From Sporosarcina beigongshangi (lineage in GTDB: Bacteria; Actinomycetota; Actinomycetes; Actinomycetales; Micrococcaceae), in NCBI RefSeq assembly GCF_016820535.1, contig NZ_JADHDY010000002.1:124001-188000 (forward strand): a stretch of 64,000 bases of DNA, given 5' to 3'. Position numbers and translations under genes: made by a program. The notes below the pieces were generated by a model. It was not told where the DNA came from, did not search any database, and saw nothing but the letters and a program-made list of their open reading frames with translations. The first letter of the stretch is position 1; each line of letters starts with the position of its first letter. Shown in pieces: positions 1 through 7,724 of this stretch.

Positions 1-1381
1 AACCATTCAGCAGATCACCGGATTTCTCTCCCGCAGCAGCCGGCACCCGGGGCCGCCTTGCCCACAACCTTGAACTGCGCGCGGAGAGTGCCAGCAGCAC
101 CAGAATGTCCAGTGGCAGCCCCAACAGGTCGCTGCCGAAGGGGACGGGTCTCCCCGTGAAGTAGCCGATCGCGGCCGTGACCACCAGCAGGGCCGTGTAT
201 GCCAGGGCTGCGATCCGCGCCCAGTTGCTGCCCCTGAACACCAAGATTGCCAGCAGGTAGCAGAGGCCCGCACCGAGCACGGACGCGCCGACGATGGCAA
301 CCAGAACCAGGTTCAGCCACCACGTTTCCTCAACTGATGCAGTGCCCGCCGCCTCCTCGGCAATGTGGCGCCAGTCCCGCACCATCGCAATCGTTGTCAG
401 CGTGCTCATCACCCCGCCCACGAGCATCAAGGCCACCCCGAGGGTGGTGGAGAGGGGGCGGTGCTGCGCCCTGGCAATGCGGCGAGCTTCCAGGTTCGGC
501 CCCAGCGGGTGGCCTCCGGCCGGGATCCGCACCTTGGAAAGGTCGACGACGGGCAGGTCGCCGTCGGTCTTGATGGTGTCGCCGCCGCCGTTGCGCGAGT
601 GGTAGCCGGAGGAAAAGTCCTTGATCACGCGGACCTCGACCTCAGCGCCGCCGTCCTCCAGCGTTTTGACGATGTGGTCTCGTTCAACGTCGGTGTCGGC
701 GTCGATCTTGTGCGTCACCTGCAGGGTAAACAGGGAGAAACCCACTGACTTGTCGAACGTGCCGCCGCCCATCCAGTCGGCCCTGTGGCCGCCAGGCAGC
801 AACCACCCGTCCGGGCAGCGCCAGAACCTCACGTGGTGGCGTTTGGCGGGGTTCCCTTCCACCTCCTGTTGGTAGGCCAGGTCCTGCTGGTGGCCGAACA
901 GGAAAAGCGGGCTCACGGGTGCTTCGTCGTAGCTCCGTTTCAGGCAGGTGGAGGTGATGATGCGCCAGCTGCTGCCCAGTGTGACCTCGTCGGCACGTAT
1001 CCACCCGGACCGGGTCATGGCCTCGTGCAACTGCGCTTCGGTGCCCATGACGGCAAGGTTGATGGGGTCGCCCAGCAAACCGTCGCTCGTCCTGGCCCGG
1101 CCTATGAAGTAGTTCGGAACGTAGATCTCCGTCAGGATCTTGTGGAGCCGCGGCAGGACGAGGTAAGCCAGCAGCAGCCAGAAAAGGAGAGCGAAAGGGG
1201 CCAGCCGCCAGCCCCACCTGAAGTCTTCTGAGAACAGGCGCCAGGCCAGCCAGATGGCTGCGAGTCCGCTCAACGCAAAGGCCAGGTTGTCCACCACCGC
1301 ATTCAGGGAGACCCTGCGCGCATGCCACTTGCTGTCCCCGGCCTGCGGGTCCTGCCGTGCCTGTGGTGGGTGGGCCGCCAT
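1..1381 (-). CDS. LssY C-terminal domain membrane protein (partial, runs off the window)
   Basis: An open frame of 460 codons starts at ATG 1381 and continues past the window edge without a stop. Two membrane segments lie near residues 28-50 and 58-78. A soluble region follows that begins near DPINLAVMGTE (about residue 105) and includes SPLFLFG, QDLAYQQEV, FDKSVGFSLF and HKIDADTD. These are features I recognise from the LssY C-terminal domain. Four more hydrophobic segments follow. The domain's activity is not established, but it is often found with PAP2-type phosphatases. An in-frame TAG lies 9 bases upstream of the ATG, which fixes the start, and a TAGGAT box sits exactly 6 bases before it. 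Family call fairly sure, function unknown. Confidence 0.75.
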   Translation of the reverse strand, partial: MAAHPPQARQDPQAGDSKWHARRVSLNAVVDNLAFALSGLAAIWLAWRLFSEDFRWGWRLAPFALLFWLLLAYLVLPRLHKILTEIYVPNYFIGRARTSDGLLGDPINLAVMGTEAQLHEAMTRSGWIRADEVTLGSSWRIITSTCLKRSYDEAPVSPLFLFGHQQDLAYQQEVEGNPAKRHHVRFWRCPDGWLLPGGHRADWMGGGTFDKSVGFSLFTLQVTHKIDADTDVERDHIVKTLEDGGAEVEVRVIKDFSSGYHSRNGGGDTIKTDGDLPVVDLSKVRIPAGGHPLGPNLEARRIARAQHRPLSTTLGVALMLVGGVMSTLTTIAMVRDWRHIAEEAAGTASVEETWWLNLVLVAIVGASVLGAGLCYLLAILVFRGSNWARIAALAYTALLVVTAAIGYFTGRPVPFGSDLLGLPLDILVLLALSARSSRLWARRPRVPAAAGEKSGDLLNG

Positions 1382-1387
1382 AGGGCC

Positions 1388-1393
1388 ATCCTA
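1388..1393 (-). promoter_or_regulatory. -10 box (TAGGAT) of the LssY-C gene, leaderless arrangement
   Basis: On the minus strand TAGGAT is followed by 6 bases and then the ATG at 1381. Actinobacterial -10 boxes (TANNNT) normally start transcription 6-7 bases downstream, which is at the start codon. No clear -35 was identified. Confidence 0.5.
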
Positions 1394-1474
1394 GACCCGG
1401 GACGGCGGACCGGCCGGGCCACAGCGGGAGCCGGCCCGTCCGCCGTCGGGCATCAGGGGAGGAGCCCAAACAAC

Positions 1475-2260
1475 TTAGTTGAGCACGCGGGTGCCCTCCG
1501 GCAGCGCGCCGTTGTCCATGACAGCCAGGGCAGCGTCGGCCAGCGCGGTCAATGCCACGCGCTGCATCCACGGGCCGTAGGAAATCCGGGCCACACCCAG
1601 CTCCTGCAGCCTGGCCGGCGGCAGCGAACCCGGCACGTTGATGACGGACACCAGGCCCGGCCCCACCCCGGCCACCAGCGACTTGACCGTGTGCTCGTCC
1701 AGCTTGCCCGGGAAGAACACGCACGCGGCGCCCACCTCAAGGTAGGCCCGGCCGCGCTCAATGGCGGACTCCAGCACCTCGCCCGGGTCCCGGTCGCCGG
1801 CCAGCAGGAACGCATCGGTGCGCGCGTTCAGGACAAAGTCGATGCCCTCGGCTGCTCCGGCGTCGGCGGCCTGCTTCATGCGCGCCACCGACTGTGCCAG
1901 CGGAAGCATCTGGTCCTCGATGTTGGCGCCCACAATGCCCACGCCCACGGCCCGGCGGACGGTCTCCCCGGGATTGCCATAGCCGCGCTCCAGGTCCGCA
2001 GTGACAGGCAGCGCCGTGGCCGCGGCGATCCGGCCCACAGCCTCGATCATGGAGGCGACGGGCATGTGCTCGCCGTCCTCATAGCCGTACGATGCCGCGA
2101 TCGAATGGCTCGCTGTCGCCAGCGCCGTGGTCCCGGGCAGGTCCGCCACGACCTTGGCGCTGATGGCGTCCCATACATTCGCCAGCTGCAGAATCTCAGG
2201 CGCGCGGTGGAGGCGGAGCAGTTCGGAGGCCTTGCTTGCTGTGCTGGAAGTAGTGTTCAT
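1475..2260 (-). CDS. isocitrate lyase / phosphoenolpyruvate mutase family protein
   Basis: A 261-residue TIM-barrel enzyme of the ICL/PEPM superfamily, which make or break C-C or P-C bonds next to a carboxylate. Diagnostic stretches are VWDAISAKVV near residue 29, ADLERGYGN near residue 88 (metal-site acid), GANIEDQ near 110 and NARTDAFLL near 145. The catalytic KKCGH loop of true isocitrate and methylisocitrate lyases is absent, so it belongs to the broad uncharacterised PEP-mutase-like group; the substrate cannot be read from sequence. The start at MNTTSS is supported by a TACGCT box 8 bases upstream and by the divergent hydrolase at 2319. A longer reading frame extends upstream but would run across that hydrolase gene. 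Confidence 0.85.
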   Translation of the reverse strand: MNTTSSTASKASELLRLHRAPEILQLANVWDAISAKVVADLPGTTALATASHSIAASYGYEDGEHMPVASMIEAVGRIAAATALPVTADLERGYGNPGETVRRAVGVGIVGANIEDQMLPLAQSVARMKQAADAGAAEGIDFVLNARTDAFLLAGDRDPGEVLESAIERGRAYLEVGAACVFFPGKLDEHTVKSLVAGVGPGLVSVINVPGSLPPARLQELGVARISYGPWMQRVALTALADAALAVMDNGALPEGTRVLN

Positions 2261-2268
2261 ACTGATTG

Positions 2269-2274
2269 AGCGTA
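2269..2274 (-). promoter_or_regulatory. -10 box (TACGCT) of the ICL/PEPM-family gene
   Basis: TACGCT on the minus strand lies 8 bases from the ATG at 2260, predicting a leader of zero to two bases. It sits in the 58-base gap shared with the divergent metallo-hydrolase gene. Confidence 0.4.
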
Positions 2275-2318
2275 GCCCGGCGGACCGCCCGCCGGAAGTG
2301 CCAGCCGCGGGAGGAACC

Positions 2319-3065
2319 ATGCCCCAGACACCAGCACCCGCCTGGCTGGACCTTGGCGGAGGATCCCATGTCCTGCCCAGCACCGCCGACCGCGCCCTCG
2401 TGAACATCGGCCTCGTCATCGGCACCGGCCGCGCCCTGCTCGTCGACTCCGGAACCGGCCCCCGCCACGCCGCCGAAATCCTCGCCGCCGTCCGAACCCT
2501 CACCCCGCTGCCGCTCACAGTGGTTAACACGCATGCGCACTGGGACCACTTCTTCGGCAACGCCTTCTTTGCCGCGGAAGGTGCCAAGCCGGCCGGCACG
2601 GATGCCAAGCACGACGGCGGCACCCAGTTTTGGGCGCATGCCGCCGCAGTGCGGGGCATGTGGGTGGCGGGGGAGTCCCAGCGGGCGGCGGTTGCGGGCC
2701 CGGAACCCGAGATGGCGGCGGGGACCGGGCCGTGCACGGAATTGGTCCTGCCCACGCACCTGGTCCGGGAGGAGCCCGTCCGCCTGGACCTGGGCGGGGT
2801 GGTCGTGGAGCTGTTCAGCATGGGGCGCGGGCACACGGACGGTGATCTCATGGTGGGCGCCCCCGGCGTCCTGTTCGCCGGCGACGTGCTGGAAGAAGGC
2901 GCACCGCCACAGTTCGAGGACGCCTTTCCGGCGGAGTGGGCTGCCGTGCTGATGCAGCTGGGCCGCATGGGGAGGCAGTACCCGGTCATGGTGCCCGGAC
3001 ACGGCCGCCCTGTCGACGCGGCGTTTGCCGCCAGGCTGGCTCGGGTTGTTGAGGCCCGCGCCTGA
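2319..3065 (+). CDS. metallo-beta-lactamase fold hydrolase
   Basis: A 248-residue MBL-fold protein with an intact metal site: THAHWDH at residues 71-77, a second histidine in GRGHTDGD, the bridging aspartate in LFAGDVLEEG and a C-terminal VPGHGRPV histidine. This is the Zn-dependent hydrolase pattern of glyoxalase II-like and related enzymes. There is no signal peptide, so it is probably cytosolic; the substrate is unknown. ATG 2319 follows a GAGGAA ribosome site 4 bases upstream. It is transcribed divergently from the ICL-like gene and may share its control region. Confidence 0.85.
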   Translation: MPQTPAPAWLDLGGGSHVLPSTADRALVNIGLVIGTGRALLVDSGTGPRHAAEILAAVRTLTPLPLTVVNTHAHWDHFFGNAFFAAEGAKPAGTDAKHDGGTQFWAHAAAVRGMWVAGESQRAAVAGPEPEMAAGTGPCTELVLPTHLVREEPVRLDLGGVVVELFSMGRGHTDGDLMVGAPGVLFAGDVLEEGAPPQFEDAFPAEWAAVLMQLGRMGRQYPVMVPGHGRPVDAAFAARLARVVEARA

Positions 3066-3169
3066 CATTTTCCGGTGGCGTTGGCCTGTCGGGAGGCGTG
3101 GACGCCCAGGGGAGGCGGGTGCTGCCGTGACGTGGGCATTGCGGGGGGCCGTTGTTCTGAAATGACCCT

Positions 3170-3211
3170 GGTGGACCGGGGTCCGATTTGAACTACAACC
3201 CCCGGTCCACC
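3170..3211. terminator. bidirectional hairpin between convergent genes
   Basis: A perfect 12-bp inverted repeat, GGTGGACCGGGG at 3170-3181 and CCCCGGTCCACC at 3200-3211, with an 18-base loop. It lies between the 3' ends of the metallo-hydrolase (+) and the MFS transporter (-). No T-run follows, as is usual in GC-rich actinobacteria. Confidence 0.65.
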
Positions 3212-3248
3212 TGGGCCGGGACGTCGGGCAAGATCAAGAAGCCACGGT

Positions 3249-4445
3249 TCAGCGCTGGACGGGCCGGGTGCGCGGTATCCAGTAGCCGAGCACCGCCGCG
3301 GCGGCCAGGCCCAGCGCGCCCGTTGCAGCGATGCCGAACGCCAGGCTCACTGCGGCGGTCAGCCCGGCCAGCACGGCAGGTCCGCTGGAGCCGCCGATGT
3401 CGGAGAAGAAACGCCAGATGCCCAGAAACTGTGCGCGACCGTTGCGCGGGGAGTAGTCGGCGCCAAGGGTCATGATCAGGCCCGAACCAATGCCGTTGCC
3501 GAAGCCCGCCAGAAGTGCCGCCAGGAGCAGGGTGATGGCACCGGTGGTCAGCGGCATCAGCAGCAGGGCCGCTCCCATCATCAACATGGACGGAACGGCC
3601 ACCCAGCTGCGGCCCTTCCGGTCCATGACCTTGCCGGCGGGGTAGAACACCAGCATGTCGATGGCCCCTGACAGGCCGTAGATGATGGAGGTGGCCGCCG
3701 GGCTCAGGCCCAGGTTGTCGGCCCACAGCGGCACCACCACCTGGCGGGAGGAGCGAACGGCGCTGACCAGCAGCACGCCAATGCCCACCGTCAGGAAGAT
3801 CCTCCGGTTGGCTGCAAGCAACGACCCGATTGTGGGGGCGGGCCCGGCAGGCGCAGGACCGTCGCCGCTGACCAGGTCCGGCAGGCCCCACGCAAGCGCG
3901 CCCGCACCGGCGAGCGCAATCGCAGCCACCCAGTAGGCGCCGGCCAGCCCCGACAGGTGGATGACCAGGGCGCCCACAAACGGCCCCGCGAACAGGCCGA
4001 TCCGTCCTACGCCGCCGAGCGTGGACATGGCCCGCGCCCGCATGAGCGGCGGCACGGCCTCGGTCAGGTAGCTTTGGCGGGCCAGGTTGAAGACTGCCGC
4101 CGCGGCCCCAAGGAAGAACACGCCGGCGGCAAACATGAAGAGGTTGATGGCAAACACACAGCACAGCATGGCCGCGACGCTCAGGGCTGCTGCACCGAGC
4201 ATGCCGCGCCGCTCGCCGAACTTGGCCGTAATGATGGACGCGGGGATGTTGCTGACCAGTGAGCCGATGCCGATCAGGGCCACGATCAGGGCCGCCCCGG
4301 CAATCGAGGATCCCAGATCGCGGGCGGTGAGCGGGATGATGGGCAGGATGGCGCCTTCGCCGATGCCGAACAACAATGACGGCCCAAACGCCGGAACGGC
4401 AATGGACCACAGGCTGAAGTCTCCGGGATTTGCTGATTTGCTCAC
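3249..4445 (-). CDS. MFS transporter
   Basis: A 398-residue major facilitator protein with about 12 hydrophobic segments from residue 14 onward, without a large central loop. Positive charges flank the segments, for example AKFGERRG after helix 2, as in drug/H+ antiporter type MFS. The substrate is not predictable. I place the start at GTG 4445 (MSKSANPGD): a longer frame runs to 4535 but would overlap the divergent serine hydrolase start, and TAAAGT lies 7 bases upstream of the GTG. It converges with the metallo-hydrolase gene and ends at the 3170-3211 hairpin. Confidence 0.85.
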   Translation of the reverse strand: MSKSANPGDFSLWSIAVPAFGPSLLFGIGEGAILPIIPLTARDLGSSIAGAALIVALIGIGSLVSNIPASIITAKFGERRGMLGAAALSVAAMLCCVFAINLFMFAAGVFFLGAAAAVFNLARQSYLTEAVPPLMRARAMSTLGGVGRIGLFAGPFVGALVIHLSGLAGAYWVAAIALAGAGALAWGLPDLVSGDGPAPAGPAPTIGSLLAANRRIFLTVGIGVLLVSAVRSSRQVVVPLWADNLGLSPAATSIIYGLSGAIDMLVFYPAGKVMDRKGRSWVAVPSMLMMGAALLLMPLTTGAITLLLAALLAGFGNGIGSGLIMTLGADYSPRNGRAQFLGIWRFFSDIGGSSGPAVLAGLTAAVSLAFGIAATGALGLAAAAVLGYWIPRTRPVQR

Positions 4446-4452
4446 TGACCCC

Positions 4453-4458
4453 ACTTTA
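4453..4458 (-). promoter_or_regulatory. -10 box (TAAAGT) of the MFS gene, leaderless arrangement
   Basis: TAAAGT on the minus strand, then 7 bases to GTG 4445. This supports the short start, since the upstream ORF extension has no such signal. Confidence 0.45.
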
Positions 4459-4505
4459 GCCCCGCCCCCGTCCGCCTCCGGAAACCCGGCGGACGGACAA
4501 CACCA

Positions 4506-4535
4506 TTGACGCGGCGGCGCCAACGCGCGAATCAT
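4506..4535 (+). promoter_or_regulatory. promoter of the serine hydrolase gene (TTGACG-N18-AATCAT)
   Basis: A -35 TTGACG at 4506-4511 and a -10-like AATCAT at 4530-4535 are 18 bases apart. The -10 is 6 bases before ATG 4542, predicting a leaderless message. Confidence 0.5.
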
Positions 4536-4541
4536 GGAACC

Positions 4542-5645
4542 ATGAGCTCAAAATTCGCTGCCGTGTGGCGTGCCCTGGAGGACAAGGTGGCGCAGGGCTG
4601 GGCCCCGGGCATGGTGGCCGGCATCCGCCACGGCGGCGAAACGGAATTCTTCGCCACCGGCGTCCGCACGCTCGGCCGGCCCGAGCCGATGCGCACCGAC
4701 ACTCCGTTCCGGATAGCCTCGCTCGGCAAGCCGGTCGCGGGTGCGCTCGCCGTCTCCATGATCGCCGACGGCAGCCTGTCCCCGGACGACCCCGCCGACA
4801 TCTGGCTCCCCGAACTTGCCTACCCGCGCGTCCTCACCAGCCCGGGCGCACCCCTGGACAGCACGGTCGCCGCCGAGCACGACATCACCGTCCGCCAGCT
4901 CCTGACCCTCACCCACGGACTCGGCGTCAGTTTCGAGGACACCCCGCTGGCCCGCGCCGTCGCCGCAGCCGGCCTGCTCCCCGGCGCCCGCCCGCTCGGC
5001 ATGGGGCCGGACGACTACATGGCACGCATCGGCGCCCTCCCGCTCGCCCACCAGCCCGGCACGCGCTGGAGCTACCACATCGGTTCAGACATCCTCTCCG
5101 TCCTCATGGCCCGCGCCGGCCAGGCCCCGCTGGGCGAAATCCTGCGCGAACGCATCACCGGCCCGCTCGGCATGGCGTCCACCGGCTTCACGGCAAACCC
5201 CGCCGAACTGCCCACCGCCTATCAATGGACGACGGCGGGGCCTTCCGTTTTCGATGGACCGGATGGCATGTTTTCCCGGCCTCCGGGGACGGAATCGCTC
5301 GGCGGCGGACTCGTCTCCACGGTCCCGGACTACATGGCGTTCCTGGCCGCACTGGAGGACGACACCCTGCTGCCGCCGGACCTGCGCGCCGTCATGACCA
5401 GCGACCAGCTCAATGAGGAGCAGAAGGCCGGACTGGAGGGGATGGTTGGCCCCGGGGCGTCGTGGGGCTGGCAGCTCTCCGTGGAAACCGGCGGCCGTTA
5501 CGGCTGGGCGGGCGGCACCGGCACCACCGCGTACGTGGATCCGGAAAAGAATGTCATCGGGGTGCTGTTCACGCAGCGGCTCATGGCCGGCCCCGACGAG
5601 GACTTTGACTACTTCTGGAATCCCCTGGCGGCCGCGCTCGGCTGA
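4542..5645 (+). CDS. beta-lactamase-family serine hydrolase
   Basis: A 367-residue protein of the class C beta-lactamase / penicillin-binding-protein-like esterase family. The nucleophile motif is S60-L-G-K63 in FRIASLGKP. LTLTHGLG and RWSYHIGSD supply the second (tyrosine) motif, and GWAGGTGTTAY near the C-terminus replaces the KTG triad. There is no signal peptide, so an intracellular esterase or amidase is more likely than a secreted beta-lactamase. ATG 4542 (MSSKFA) is preferred over the upstream in-frame start at 4506 because that triplet lies inside the -35 box. Family sure, substrate unknown. Confidence 0.85.
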   Translation: MSSKFAAVWRALEDKVAQGWAPGMVAGIRHGGETEFFATGVRTLGRPEPMRTDTPFRIASLGKPVAGALAVSMIADGSLSPDDPADIWLPELAYPRVLTSPGAPLDSTVAAEHDITVRQLLTLTHGLGVSFEDTPLARAVAAAGLLPGARPLGMGPDDYMARIGALPLAHQPGTRWSYHIGSDILSVLMARAGQAPLGEILRERITGPLGMASTGFTANPAELPTAYQWTTAGPSVFDGPDGMFSRPPGTESLGGGLVSTVPDYMAFLAALEDDTLLPPDLRAVMTSDQLNEEQKAGLEGMVGPGASWGWQLSVETGGRYGWAGGTGTTAYVDPEKNVIGVLFTQRLMAGPDEDFDYFWNPLAAALG

Positions 5646-5670
5646 GCCGGTGCAAAGGCGCGGTGACTGC

Positions 5671-6567
5671 TCAGCGGGAGGAACGTCGTCGGACTGGCAG
5701 GGTGAGCAGAAGTGTGGCGGCAAACGTCAGGCCGAAGCCCACCGCCGTGATTTGGGCGACGCCCACCAGGAAATAGCTGACGGTGCTGTTGGGGTTGGGC
5801 AGGGGAGATGAGGCCATGATGGCAGCCACCACTGCCGCCGACACCAGGGCCAGGAACAGGTTCAGTGCCGTCCACCAGCGCCGGGACGCCCAGTGCGCGG
5901 CGGCACCCAGCCACACGTTCCATGCCGGGCCGGTGCGCATGACGGGCAGCGCCGCCAGGGCCGTCCAGACGGCGACGACGAAGTACGCGGCCACAACATC
6001 GGAGGGGCGGTGCCACTGGTTGATGAGCGTGGAAATGCCGGCGGCGATCGCGTAGCTGCCGCCCACAAACGCGGCGGCCGGGCGCCAGCGGGGCGAGACC
6101 ACCAGGAACACCGCCGCGGCGGCGCTGGCTGCCAGGGTGCTGTGGCCGGACGGCAGCGAATTCAGGGCGAGCGTGTTCACGCCAACGTTGGGACGGTCGG
6201 GAAGGCCGGCCTTGATGAGCTGAGTGGAGAGGTTGGCGGCGGCCATGGCCACGAGGGCAATTCCGGCTGCCTTCCAGCGGCGCCGCGCCAGTGTTACGAA
6301 CAAAACGACCAAGGCCGCGATGACCACCGATGTGGCGGGGAGCAGGTCCAGGACCTGGGCCGTCTGCGCGCCGATGCGCTGCCGGGCCGCCGCCGCCTCC
6401 ACCAGCGCGGACTCGTCAATGAACTGCCCAGTAGTGGTTTTGACGAAGAAAATATAGGTGATGAACAGTCCCGCCAAACTTATGACCGCCGCGGTGAGGA
6501 ACGGCCAGGCGGCAATGCGTGACGCAGCATGGCCGTTTCGGCCAGGTCGGTGTGGTGCGGCATGCAT
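5671..6567 (-). CDS. PAP2-family membrane phosphatase
   Basis: About 298 residues with several hydrophobic segments. The three acid-phosphatase signatures are visible: KAGLPDRP, SLPSGHS and LINQWHRPSD (histidine and aspartate of motif 3). Family members dephosphorylate lipid phosphates such as undecaprenyl diphosphate or phosphatidic acid on the outer membrane face. The start is decided by the ribosome site: AGAGG is 8 bases before ATG 6567, while the ATG at 6573 is too close to it. It is transcribed divergently from menC. It could serve lipid carrier recycling, but nothing here proves the substrate. Confidence 0.85.
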   Translation of the reverse strand: MHAAPHRPGRNGHAASRIAAWPFLTAAVISLAGLFITYIFFVKTTTGQFIDESALVEAAAARQRIGAQTAQVLDLLPATSVVIAALVVLFVTLARRRWKAAGIALVAMAAANLSTQLIKAGLPDRPNVGVNTLALNSLPSGHSTLAASAAAAVFLVVSPRWRPAAAFVGGSYAIAAGISTLINQWHRPSDVVAAYFVVAVWTALAALPVMRTGPAWNVWLGAAAHWASRRWWTALNLFLALVSAAVVAAIMASSPLPNPNSTVSYFLVGVAQITAVGFGLTFAATLLLTLPVRRRSSR

Positions 6568-6620
6568 ATTCATCGCCTCTAGGTTCCCACAGATTCGTGG
6601 GAGGACCATGATCGAGCCGC

Positions 6621-6626
6621 TACAGT
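6621..6626 (+). promoter_or_regulatory. -10 box (TACAGT) of menC, leaderless arrangement
   Basis: TACAGT is followed by 6 bases and ATG 6633. No Shine-Dalgarno sequence lies in the gap, which fits leaderless translation. Confidence 0.5.
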
Positions 6627-6632
6627 GGTGAC

Positions 6633-7607
6633 ATGTTTTCACCCCCCACCCTTGACCAACTCTTCGCCGCCGCACACGTGGTTTCGCTGCCAATGCGCAC
6701 CAAGTTCCGGGGGGTGATGGAGCGGGAGGTCATGTTGTTTGACGGGCCTGCGGGCTGGTCGGAATTCGGCCCCTTCCTCGAGTACGGCGACCGGGAGGCG
6801 GCGCGGTGGCTGGCCTCAGCCGTGGAAGCCGGGTGGATGGGCTATCCGGAGACGGTGCGCCAGTGGGTCCCGATCAACGCCACGCTTCCCGCGGTTCCCG
6901 TGGAATTGGTCCCGGAGGTCCTGGGCGCCTTCGACGGGGTGCACACGGTAAAGATCAAGGTGGCCGAGCCGGGGGAGTCGCTTCGCGACGACGCGGCCCG
7001 GGTCGGCGCCGTGCGGCACCTGCTCCCGGAGGCCAAGATCCGCATCGATGCCAACGCCGGCTGGACAGTTCCGCAGGCGGTGGCCGCGCTGCGCATGCTT
7101 TCCCTCTTCGACCTGGAGTACGCGGAGCAGCCGGTGGCCACGGTGCCCGAGATGGCCGCCGTCCGCCAGGCCATGGGGGGTTCGGTGCTGATTGCCGCCG
7201 ATGAAAGCGTCCGCAAGGTTTCCGACCCGCTGGCCGTGGCCCGCGCCGGCGCAGCCGACCTCCTCGTGGTCAAGGCCGCCCCGCTCGGCGGCGTGAGCCG
7301 CGCCCTGGCCATTGTGGCCGAGGCCGGGCTGCCCGCAGTGGTCAGTTCCGCCCTGGATTCCTCCGTGGGCATCCGTGCCGGCCTGGCGCTCGCAGCGGCA
7401 CTGCCCGAACTACCGTTTGCCTGCGGCCTGGGCACTGTTGCACTCATGGCCGGGGACGTGAGTGCCAACAGCCTGGTGGCCTCCGTGGGCGGCATGTCCG
7501 TGCGGGATGTCGTGGCCGACCCCGACCGCCTGGAGTACTTTGCCGCCGCACCCGAGCGGCTGGAGTGGTGGCTGGCCCGACTCAGCCGCTGCCACGCCCT
7601 GCTGTAG
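6633..7607 (+). CDS. menC: o-succinylbenzoate synthase
   Basis: A 324-residue enolase-superfamily enzyme that dehydrates SHCHC to o-succinylbenzoate in menaquinone synthesis. The active-site set is visible: VKIKVAE (catalytic lysine) near residue 107, IRIDANAGW near 132 (metal aspartate), EYAEQP near 158 (metal glutamate), AADESV near 188 (metal aspartate) and VVKAAPLGG near 212 (second catalytic lysine). The length fits the short actinobacterial MenC. It is followed 117 bases later by menD in the same direction, but menD has its own promoter and a palindrome lies between, so they may be separate units. Confidence 0.93.
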   Translation: MFSPPTLDQLFAAAHVVSLPMRTKFRGVMEREVMLFDGPAGWSEFGPFLEYGDREAARWLASAVEAGWMGYPETVRQWVPINATLPAVPVELVPEVLGAFDGVHTVKIKVAEPGESLRDDAARVGAVRHLLPEAKIRIDANAGWTVPQAVAALRMLSLFDLEYAEQPVATVPEMAAVRQAMGGSVLIAADESVRKVSDPLAVARAGAADLLVVKAAPLGGVSRALAIVAEAGLPAVVSSALDSSVGIRAGLALAAALPELPFACGLGTVALMAGDVSANSLVASVGGMSVRDVVADPDRLEYFAAAPERLEWWLARLSRCHALL

Positions 7608-7619
7608 CCCCCTCCCCTC

Positions 7620-7694
7620 CCGTCTGTGACGCACTAGTTGTACTGGAAAGCGCTTCCTGGAGCAGATTTGGTGCATCTGCTGCGTCATAGACGG
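7620..7694. repeat. nested palindromic element between menC and menD
   Basis: Outer arms CCGTCTGTGACGCA (7620-7633) and TGCGTCATAGACGG (7681-7694) pair over 14 bases with one mismatch. Inside lie a near-palindrome GGAAAGCGCTTCC and a small GCAGAT/ATCTGC hairpin. It fills almost all of the gap between menC and the menD promoter. It could act as a terminator or RNA structure, or be an intergenic repeat. Confidence 0.6.
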
Positions 7695-7712
7695 ATGGCG
7701 GGGAGGGGTGGC

Positions 7713-7718
7713 TAGAGT
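7713..7718 (+). promoter_or_regulatory. -10 box (TAGAGT) of menD, leaderless arrangement
   Basis: TAGAGT, then 6 bases, then GTG 7725. This decides the GTG over the ATG 18 bases downstream. Confidence 0.5.
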
Positions 7719-7724
7719 TGAGTC

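Noticed and set aside
684-1724. Minus-strand 346-codon frame over the first gene
   Set aside because: It overlaps the LssY-C gene in another frame. The LssY-C frame has recognisable domain motifs and a start fixed by a stop and promoter.
2196-3068. Minus-strand frame opposite the metallo-hydrolase gene
   Set aside because: Low-complexity Gly/Arg/His-rich product with no domain, while the plus strand carries an intact metal-binding site.
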